From Anaerolineaceae bacterium (GTDB lineage Bacteria > Chloroflexota > Anaerolineae > Anaerolineales > Anaerolineaceae): a stretch of 37,628 bases of DNA. This document shows positions 32,025 through 37,628 of this stretch, one piece after another. Under the pieces are notes generated by a model. The model was not told the DNA's origin. It did not search any database and worked only from the letters and a program-made list of their open reading frames with translations. The stretch lies in assembly GCA_003524305.1 (NCBI GenBank), contig DQHW01000030.1:1-37628 (forward strand), in the 5' to 3' direction. The first letter of the stretch is position 1; the number at the start of each line of letters is the position of its first letter. A program made the translations under genes and the position numbers.

Positions 32025-34355
32025 ATGAGCCAAGAATCCGCCCAATTTCAAACCCTGATGAGCCAGGGGCACACAGCCGCCTGGGAACAAGACTGGGCCA
32101 AAGCGCTGGAGTTGTATCGTCAGGCTTTGCTTGAAAATCCCCAGGATGCCATGGGGCTTGCCAGTGCCGGTTTGGCTTGTTATCAACTGGAACAATATGA
32201 TGAAGCGTTAAAGTTCTACATACGTTGTTCAAGCATCACCCCGGATGATCCAATGCCTTTTGAAAAAATGGGGCGGATATTTGAACATACAGGCGCAATC
32301 ATTGATGCAGTCAAAGCCTTTATGCAATGCGGAGAAAAGCAGCTTAAAGCACGTGATGCAGAACACGCCATTGCCGCTTTTAAAGAAGCCATCCGATTGG
32401 ACCCAAATAATCAAACGGTACGCATGCGGCTGGCCATGATCTATGACAAAATGGGATTGAAAGCTGAATGTGTCACAGAATACTTGTTTGTTGCCGCACT
32501 GATGCAATCCAGTGGAGACACCTCAAAAGCCAGCCAGGTGGTGCAATATACCCTGGGACTTGAACCGAATAATCAAGAAGTCCAACACGCTTTAATGCAG
32601 CTAAAAACCGGCCAACAAATGAACTTGCCACAATCCGCCAAAAGTGAAAGTGAACCTGTACAGCCCATTAAAACTAAACAAACCGATAAACTCACACTTG
32701 TAGAAGAAACACTGCCAAAATATGATCCACTCACCGAAGCACGCCTGGTTGCCGTTAAAGAAATGGCTGCCATGCTTTTTGAACAACCAGAAGCAGTTAG
32801 CCCTGACGAACAGGTTCCCATGCGGAGACAAATACATTTGCTGCGCGGAACCGGTGTCTTGTCTTCAAAGGATGCCGAAAAGTCACGTGCACGCACTCAC
32901 CTTAGCCGTACAATTGATTTACAAACTGCAGGCAAAGATGACGAAGCTGCCGTAGAAATGGAACGGGCCATAGATCTCGGGCTTAACCTTTCTGCCGCGG
33001 AATACTTGCTTGCGCTTTTAATACACACATCCAACCCGCAGAAAGCGCTAAAACATTTGCAAAAAGCGGTTAGAAACCCAGCCTATGCCCTGGCGTCGAA
33101 TTTATTGATGGCTCAAATTCAAGAAAAAGCCGGTCAATTGAAAGACTCCAGCAACTATGCACTGCAAGCTTTGAAATTGGCAGATGTGTTGTCTGTGCCC
33201 CGAGAATTGGAAAATGAACTCACCCAACTATACGAACCCATCCTTGAAGCACACGAACGGGTGAATGAAGTAAAGGATCTTGCCAATATCACCAAGACCG
33301 TTCAAGCCCAACTCATGCGCAATGATTGGCGGGAGTATTTGAAAGAAGCACGCAGTCAACTTCCGCGACAGCCTGAGGGCAGTCCCCCCATCCCATTGGC
33401 AGAAATGCTGCTCGAAACCACCAACAGCCAGGTGATAGAAGCACTCGCTCTCATCAAGCAACTTGCGGCTGAAGGAAGGCTGCGCACCGCCATGGAAGAG
33501 GCATTCTATGCCCTGACCCATGCACCTACTTACCTGCCGCTGCATGTTCAGATTGGTGAATTATTGATCATGGAAGGCCGAATTCACGAAGCTGTTGAAA
33601 AATTCAACCTGGTGGCATATCTCTACAATGTGAGAGGCGAAACCAACCAGGCAGTGAGATTATTAACCCGCGTGGCAAAACTGGCCCCCATGGATCTTTC
33701 TGTCAGGGATATGTTGATCGACTTGTTGATCTCTTCAGGTCGAATGGATGAAGCCGTACAGCAATACATGGATATTGCCAACGTCCACTATTTACTCGCC
33801 GAACTGGACCTGGCCAGAGAAGATTATCAAAAAGCCCTCTCGCTATCACAAAAAACAGTCACTTCACGCACCTGGGCAGTGCAAATTTTGAATAAACTGG
33901 CCGATATCGAACTTCAGAGCCTGGATCTAAAACAAGCAATCAAAATTCTTGAACAACTGCGCAGTTTGGAACCCCTTGATTCCACCACGCGTGCGACCTT
34001 GATTGACCTTTACCTTCGCATTGGTCTTCCTTCTGGTGCCCTGAATGAACTGGATTCCTTCCTCAAGCTGCTCGAAACTGCCGGGCACACTGATCGATCA
34101 GAGCATTTTCTTGACGCTTTATTGGAAGACCGCCCTGACAATATTGATATTCAAAAACGCTTGATTCGGTTTTTTCAGAATCAGAATAAACAGGCTGAGA
34201 TCATTGAAAAGCTGGATGTACTGGCTGAAAAGTGTCTGCGGCAGGAAAATCGCGAGGGTGCATTGGCCACCCTGCAAAACCTGATTGCCTTGAATCCACC
34301 AAACAGCAATGATTACCGCAGGTTGTATGACGAATTGAAAAACCAGAAAAAATAA
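32025..34355 (+). CDS. Large tetratricopeptide repeat (TPR) protein
   Basis: The 776-residue protein consists largely of TPR-like helical hairpins. The N-terminal block (about 15-185) has clear units such as KALELYRQALLENPQDAMGL, AIAAFKEAIRLDPNNQTVRM and ASQVVQYTLGLEPNNQEVQ. A charged linker follows near 190-270, then more degenerate repeats to the C terminus. No signal peptide or membrane helix is seen, so it is likely a cytoplasmic scaffold. ATG 32025 was chosen; a GTG two codons earlier is equally open. It follows polA by 22 bases and ends at a terminator. No partner can be named. Confidence 0.8.
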   Translation: MSQESAQFQTLMSQGHTAAWEQDWAKALELYRQALLENPQDAMGLASAGLACYQLEQYDEALKFYIRCSSITPDDPMPFEKMGRIFEHTGAIIDAVKAFMQCGEKQLKARDAEHAIAAFKEAIRLDPNNQTVRMRLAMIYDKMGLKAECVTEYLFVAALMQSSGDTSKASQVVQYTLGLEPNNQEVQHALMQLKTGQQMNLPQSAKSESEPVQPIKTKQTDKLTLVEETLPKYDPLTEARLVAVKEMAAMLFEQPEAVSPDEQVPMRRQIHLLRGTGVLSSKDAEKSRARTHLSRTIDLQTAGKDDEAAVEMERAIDLGLNLSAAEYLLALLIHTSNPQKALKHLQKAVRNPAYALASNLLMAQIQEKAGQLKDSSNYALQALKLADVLSVPRELENELTQLYEPILEAHERVNEVKDLANITKTVQAQLMRNDWREYLKEARSQLPRQPEGSPPIPLAEMLLETTNSQVIEALALIKQLAAEGRLRTAMEEAFYALTHAPTYLPLHVQIGELLIMEGRIHEAVEKFNLVAYLYNVRGETNQAVRLLTRVAKLAPMDLSVRDMLIDLLISSGRMDEAVQQYMDIANVHYLLAELDLAREDYQKALSLSQKTVTSRTWAVQILNKLADIELQSLDLKQAIKILEQLRSLEPLDSTTRATLIDLYLRIGLPSGALNELDSFLKLLETAGHTDRSEHFLDALLEDRPDNIDIQKRLIRFFQNQNKQAEIIEKLDVLAEKCLRQENREGALATLQNLIALNPPNSNDYRRLYDELKNQKK

Positions 34356-34376
34356 CACGGCCGAAAGACCGTGTTT
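34354..34376. terminator. Bidirectional terminator between convergent genes
   Basis: The stem AACACGG/CCGTGTT (34354-34360 with 34369-34375) has an inner C-G pair closing a GAAA tetraloop after one mismatch. On the minus strand it runs into ATTTTTT (34353-34346), a good U tract for the 34396-35349 gene. On the plus strand only three T residues follow, so it is weaker for the TPR operon. Confidence 0.7.
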
Positions 34377-34395
34377 ACTTGTTATTCAAGGATTT

Positions 34396-35349
34396 TTACC
34401 ACCAGATGCGGAACCATGTCTTGCCTGAAGATGATTCTCCGCGGATGTTGATCTCGGCGACAGCGTTTACCACTGTGCGTACCTCCAACTGATCAACCTG
34501 GAAGCTGAATTGGCTGATGCCAAATTCGTTGGTCTCGGCAAGCCGGTAAAACTGCTTGCTGCCGTCTGGATAGTAAAGAGTTACGGCAACCTGGGCATTG
34601 GCGACCGGCACCAGGTTTTGATTTTGCACGATCACGAAAATCGTTTGCGGTTCGCCGGCGCCCACCAGAGAATTCAAAGCAAACACATTGACCACGGGAT
34701 TGATCAGTGTACCGGCAATGCTGGCGGTTTGGCTGGATTTTAATAATTCAGGGTTGTGTACTTCTTTATCAAAATAGATACGGCCAAGGTCTGAGATGAC
34801 CACGCGCTGTCCGCTGGGTTTGTCAGGCCACCACTCCATGCGGATGTTTTCGAAGTATTGTATGTAATGTCCGTCGACCACTTCGACCTCAGAGATGGGA
34901 AGTCCAAACCAGGTTGCTCCGTTGTATGAATCATAGAATTGCAAAAAGGCATAACAAACAGTGTAGCCTGAGTTAAAGTTTCGGCAGGTCGGTCCTTCTC
35001 GTGGGATATCCGCGAGTTCGGCGCCTTCTTGATGCAAGAGGCTGCCAAGCGGTGCGATCTGCACCATCGGTCCTTCAGATGTATCCACCAGGTCAAAACG
35101 AGCACGCTGGAAGTACTGTACGCGCTGATTGGTTTGCGGATCGATAAAATCATCAGTAATGGGATAACCGAAATAAAGCAGAGGATCGCTGACACTGTTA
35201 TAGGTGCGTAAGAAATCGCCCCAGATCCAATGCCCAGTCTCTGAGACAAAGACAGAATCAGAAGACTGTGCCTTGACCGCCTGTGGAACGAGCGCAATCA
35301 GTAAGGCCAGAATCAGAAAAACGGAAGCCCAGCGTAATTTCTTTATCAC
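34396..35349 (-). CDS. Secreted protein with LGFP-like repeats
   Basis: The 317-residue protein has a signal peptide: basic KKLRW, hydrophobic core ASVFLILALLIALV and cleavage after VKA (about residue 28). The mature part has two or three repeats of a pattern common in Chloroflexota exoproteins, such as FGYPITDDFIDPQTNQRVQYF with RARFDLV and VQIAPLGSLLHQ, then FGLPISEVE and GHYIQYFENIRMEWW. A C-terminal beta-rich, Ig-like domain follows (VAVTLYYPDGSKQFYRL). The start was set to GTG at 35349, six bases after TATAAT; the TTG at 35364 would lie upstream of the predicted transcript. Role unknown; possibly cell-surface. Confidence 0.75.
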   Translation of the reverse strand: MIKKLRWASVFLILALLIALVPQAVKAQSSDSVFVSETGHWIWGDFLRTYNSVSDPLLYFGYPITDDFIDPQTNQRVQYFQRARFDLVDTSEGPMVQIAPLGSLLHQEGAELADIPREGPTCRNFNSGYTVCYAFLQFYDSYNGATWFGLPISEVEVVDGHYIQYFENIRMEWWPDKPSGQRVVISDLGRIYFDKEVHNPELLKSSQTASIAGTLINPVVNVFALNSLVGAGEPQTIFVIVQNQNLVPVANAQVAVTLYYPDGSKQFYRLAETNEFGISQFSFQVDQLEVRTVVNAVAEINIRGESSSGKTWFRIWW

Positions 35350-35355
35350 AACCTT

Positions 35356-35384
35356 ATTATACAAATATCGATGGCTATTCGCAA
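35356..35384 (-). promoter_or_regulatory. Strong promoter with leaderless geometry for the secreted protein gene
   Basis: On the minus strand TTGCGA (35384-35379) and consensus TATAAT (35361-35356) are exactly 17 bases apart, and GTG (35349) follows the -10 box after six bases. This is the clearest of the four leaderless-type sites and decides the start codon of the gene. Confidence 0.7.
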
Positions 35385-35412
35385 TAGCTGCTGATTTATT
35401 GGTTTTACGTAA

Positions 35413-36648
35413 TTACTCCATTGAAATAGTTGCAATAGAGCTTTCTTTTTGGTGTTTATCAACCAAAATGGTCAACCATAAGAACGCACCTATGGCCAGC
35501 AGCCCTATCACGCCCCCGCCCAACCAAATGGTTCGCCCGCCAAACTGGTCGCTCAAAGATCCACCCAAAACAGGCGCAATCAATGAGGCTACACTCGAGG
35601 TTAATCCAAACATGCTCATATAACGTCCGCGCATGTCTACAGGAGCGGCGTTGGCCGTATATGTCGTGGCGGTTGGACTGATAATCAATTCGCCCATAGT
35701 CATAATCACCATGCATAACCAGAAACCCCAAAAGCCGGTAAAAAGGGCGATCATGGCAGTGGAAACAGCATAGAAAATTGTGCCAACAGTAAGTACGGCC
35801 ATTGGTTTGTGACGCCTGGTGACCAGTGTCACCAGAAATTGCAGCGTGACCACCATCAACGCATTGGTGGTGGGGATTAAGCCATAAAGTTTTTCAGGCA
35901 AACCAAAGTTGGTGTTGGAATAGACAGGCAGAAGCACCCAAACCATGGAAGCCAACATGGTTGTCAGGGTACACGCGCCAATAAAACCCATAAATTCACG
36001 ATGCTTGAATATATGCCCATAACCCGAAAATATGAATTTTCCTTTTAAAGTGTTTGACACACCACTGGGTAACGTTTCATTGGCTTTGAAAGCTATCAGC
36101 AGCCCATAAAAGCCCAATCCAGCCGCGGCGACATAAAACGCCATGGTATAGGATGTAGACGCCACCAGGCCGCCTATGGCCGGACCAATGGCTACCCCAG
36201 CATTGTTGCTCATACGCAGCAGAGAATAGGCATCCGTGCGTTTCTCGGTCGGAATGAGGTCGGCCAGCATGGCGTCTGCACCGACACGGTAGAGCGGGGT
36301 TAAGGCGCCCATCAAACACTGCGCCATAGCGAATTCCACAAAGGTGGCTGCCTTGCTCATAAAGAAATACATAATCCCCATGCCCACCAGGCTCACCACC
36401 ATGACCCATTTGCGTCCCAGGCGGTCAATGATCGGCCCGGCCACAAAAGAAAAGGTTAAGCCAAAAGCCGCGTTCATACTGATCAGGCTGGCAGTCTGGG
36501 CAAGCGGTAGCTCCAACTTTTTGGAGACATAAATCATCAAGAACGGCCAAATCATGGATTGTCCAATGGTGCTGATCAGCATACCGATGAACAAAATCCA
36601 AAACTGGCCGGGATATTCCTTTTGTGCAGTTTTCAGACGGGCAATCAT
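35413..36648 (-). CDS. Major facilitator superfamily transporter
   Basis: The 411-residue protein is strongly hydrophobic with about 12 membrane helices. It has the MFS loop 2-3 motif GPIIDRLGRKWVMV (about 61-74) and a central cytoplasmic loop near 195-215. Other segments include GADAMLADLIPTEKRTDAYS and RGRYMSMFGLTSSVASLIAP, typical of drug:H+ antiporter-like MFS proteins. It probably exports or imports a small molecule by proton exchange; the substrate is unknown. The ATG at 36648 has no good Shine-Dalgarno; a TAGAAT lies ten bases upstream. Confidence 0.9.
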   Translation of the reverse strand: MIARLKTAQKEYPGQFWILFIGMLISTIGQSMIWPFLMIYVSKKLELPLAQTASLISMNAAFGLTFSFVAGPIIDRLGRKWVMVVSLVGMGIMYFFMSKAATFVEFAMAQCLMGALTPLYRVGADAMLADLIPTEKRTDAYSLLRMSNNAGVAIGPAIGGLVASTSYTMAFYVAAAGLGFYGLLIAFKANETLPSGVSNTLKGKFIFSGYGHIFKHREFMGFIGACTLTTMLASMVWVLLPVYSNTNFGLPEKLYGLIPTTNALMVVTLQFLVTLVTRRHKPMAVLTVGTIFYAVSTAMIALFTGFWGFWLCMVIMTMGELIISPTATTYTANAAPVDMRGRYMSMFGLTSSVASLIAPVLGGSLSDQFGGRTIWLGGGVIGLLAIGAFLWLTILVDKHQKESSIATISME

Positions 36649-36666
36649 GATGAGGAGTATTCTATC

Positions 36667-36780
36667 ATGGTGAAAATAGAATACACAGGTAAGGGCAATT
36701 CATCCAGCAAGTGGACGCTTCGCGTGAATTGCTCTTACGAACATCTGAGATTGATACACAATGCACTTGAATTGCTCTGA
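36667..36780 (+). CDS. Possible 37-residue small protein
   Basis: An ORF of 37 codons starts at an ATG preceded by GAGGAG nine bases upstream. The peptide (MVKIEYTGKGNSSSKWTLRV, then NCSYEHLRLIHNALELL) has mixed polar and amphipathic character without a membrane helix. The longer open frame back to 36559 lies inside the divergent MFS gene and is rejected. Coding status rests on the ribosome binding site and the compact fit between MFS and the mscL promoter. Confidence 0.45.
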   Translation: MVKIEYTGKGNSSSKWTLRVNCSYEHLRLIHNALELL

Positions 36781-36792
36781 CAAAAAGGCGAT

Positions 36793-36822
36793 TTGACAAA
36801 CCATTTCTATTCGAGGTAAAGT
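36793..36822 (+). promoter_or_regulatory. Promoter of mscL
   Basis: A perfect TTGACA (36793-36798) is followed after 18 bases by TAAAGT (36817-36822, four of six consensus). It starts 13 bases past the stop of the small ORF and 33 bases (from the -10) before the mscL ATG. Confidence 0.6.
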
Positions 36823-36854
36823 TTATACATCATATCGAATGCCGAGGAGGAATC

Positions 36855-37295
36855 ATGCTTAAGGAATTCAAGAATTTTGTGATGCGCGGAAATGTGGTGG
36901 ATTTGGCTGTTGCTGTGATCATCGGCGGTGCTTTTGGCAAGATCATTACCTCACTCGTCAATGACATCATCATGCCCCCGATTGGGTTGCTGCTCGGCAA
37001 AGTGGATTTTTCAAACCTTTACATTAATATGAGCAAAATAAAATATGGCAGTCTGGCTGAAGCTCAGGCTGCCGGCGCCCCCACCTTGAATTACGGTCTT
37101 TTTCTGAACAATGTGGTAAATTTTTTGATTGTGGCACTGGTGATCTTTATCATCATTCATGCCATGGACCGTTTAATCAAAAAAGAGGAAAAAGTAGTTG
37201 AAGTGACCACGCGTAAATGCCCCTACTGCATGACCGAAATCTCAATGAAGGCCAGCCGCTGTCCGCACTGCACATCAGAGGTAAAACCAATTTAA
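36855..37295 (+). CDS. mscL: Large-conductance mechanosensitive channel MscL with zinc-ribbon tail
   Basis: The 146-residue protein begins with the MscL amphipathic start and first helix (FKNFVMRGNVVDLAVAVIIG, GGAFGKIITSLVNDIIMPPI), then a periplasmic loop and a second helix (VVNFLIVALVIFIIIHAM, about 87-104). After the basic cytoplasmic linker comes a short C-terminal ribbon with C122-x2-C125 and C136-x2-C139 (CPYCMTEIS, RCPHCTSEV). MscL releases solutes under osmotic downshock. The ribbon replaces the usual C-terminal helix bundle and may bind zinc in the cytoplasm (inference). GAGGAGG precedes the ATG. Confidence 0.95.
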   Translation: MLKEFKNFVMRGNVVDLAVAVIIGGAFGKIITSLVNDIIMPPIGLLLGKVDFSNLYINMSKIKYGSLAEAQAAGAPTLNYGLFLNNVVNFLIVALVIFIIIHAMDRLIKKEEKVVEVTTRKCPYCMTEISMKASRCPHCTSEVKPI

Positions 37296-37310
37296 TTTAC
37301 GCTGAAAAAA

Positions 37311-37628
37311 TTATCTGCTCTTGCGCGGACGTTCCGTGCGCGGCGCTCCGCCGCGGTAAGAGGGAGCCATGATCTCGTAAATGGAGCATAAGCGGCCGTC
37401 CAACATGCGGCTGCGGATGCGCGCATCCAGGTCGTCAAGGTTGCCCGACATGGTGATCACCGTGGGCAGTTTGGCGTTATAGCGCTCATTAAAGATTTGG
37501 TAAAGCTTTTCGCGAGCCCATGGGGTGGCGCTCTGCGTGCCCAGGTCATCCAGAATTAGAACGGAAGCTCCTTTAACCCGGTTAAACATCTCGTCATAAG
37601 ACACATTGCTGGCCGGGCTGAAAGTGGC
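37311..37628 (-). CDS. DnaC/DnaI-like helicase loader, partial (5' end outside window)
   Basis: The C-terminal 105 residues of an AAA+ protein are present, open to the window edge. SVSYDEMFNRVKGASVLILD followed by DLGTQSATPWAREKL contains the Walker B Asp-Asp; YNAKLPTVITMSGNLDDLDA is the sensor 1 region, and RIRSRMLDGRLC carries the arginine finger. This is the DnaC/DnaI/IstB ATP-binding pattern. Without a neighbouring transposase it is more likely the replicative helicase loader or primosomal protein than IstB. The basic tail ends RTERPRKSR. Confidence 0.8.
   Translation of the reverse strand, partial: ATFSPASNVSYDEMFNRVKGASVLILDDLGTQSATPWAREKLYQIFNERYNAKLPTVITMSGNLDDLDARIRSRMLDGRLCSIYEIMAPSYRGGAPRTERPRKSR

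Noticed and set aside
37311..37628. IstB transposition helper from an IS21 element
   Set aside because: No istA-like gene, inverted repeat or direct repeat is visible next to it, and the fragment fits a chromosomal helicase loader at least as well; the 5' part lies outside the window.

Overview
The window reads as chromosomal DNA of a Chloroflexota bacterium, most likely an Anaerolineae-type organism. This placement is inference. It rests on the mix of an archaeal-type aspartyl-tRNA synthetase, methylmalonyl-CoA mutase small subunit plus MeaB, Anaerolineae-style membrane-anchored hypotheticals and DUF4190 proteins, frequent TTG/GTG starts, and strong sigma-A promoters. Most of the window is housekeeping. 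The unusual parts are a recoded chelatase gene, a multidomain regulator upstream of polA, and a decayed REP-associated transposase.

Layout: 1-507 (minus) is the tRNA-Thr(TGT), tRNA-Tyr(GTA), tRNA-Thr(GGT), tuf operon with a near-consensus promoter; only the first 8 codons of tuf are inside. 524-4584 (minus) is a tightly packed five-gene operon (DUF5680, PhzF-like, PfkB kinase, esterase, prenyltransferase/squalene-cyclase-like toroid) closed by a terminator. 4674-6633 (plus) holds rarA and a histidine phosphatase. 6637-7298 is a REP/RAYT element: a Y1 transposase pseudogene between inverted GTAG-type palindromes. 7308-9736 holds rdgB (minus), then yceD and the primary sigma factor (plus). 9785-15744 (minus) is a run of mcm small subunit, meaB, aspS, GNAT, prs, mutM and an anchored protein.

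15891-16695 (plus) holds two tandem DUF4190 membrane proteins. 16833-18919 (plus) is a ChlI-type AAA+ ATPase ORF joined in the -1 frame to a ChlD-type von Willebrand domain. An A7 slippery heptamer, an immediate stop and a GC hairpin at the join make programmed -1 frameshifting the best explanation. 18958-22915 (plus) encodes a Thr/Pro-rich anchored protein, three consecutive M42 metallopeptidases and a two-helix membrane protein. 22930-26394 (minus) is wecC, wecB and a glycosyltransferase, which together make and probably use UDP-ManNAcA.

26527-34355 (plus) is a receiver-like, roadblock-like, FliM-motif-repeat and dead-Y1-transposase-like fusion protein, followed by polA and a large TPR protein. 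34396-36648 (minus) is a secreted protein and an MFS transporter. 36667-37295 (plus) is a possible 37-aa protein and mscL with a zinc-ribbon tail. The window ends inside a DnaC/DnaI-like helicase loader (minus).

Several genes lack a Shine-Dalgarno sequence and instead have a TANNNT box exactly six bases before the start codon (rarA, 18958, 26527, 35349), which suggests leaderless transcripts. No CRISPR array, rRNA gene or intact insertion sequence was seen.
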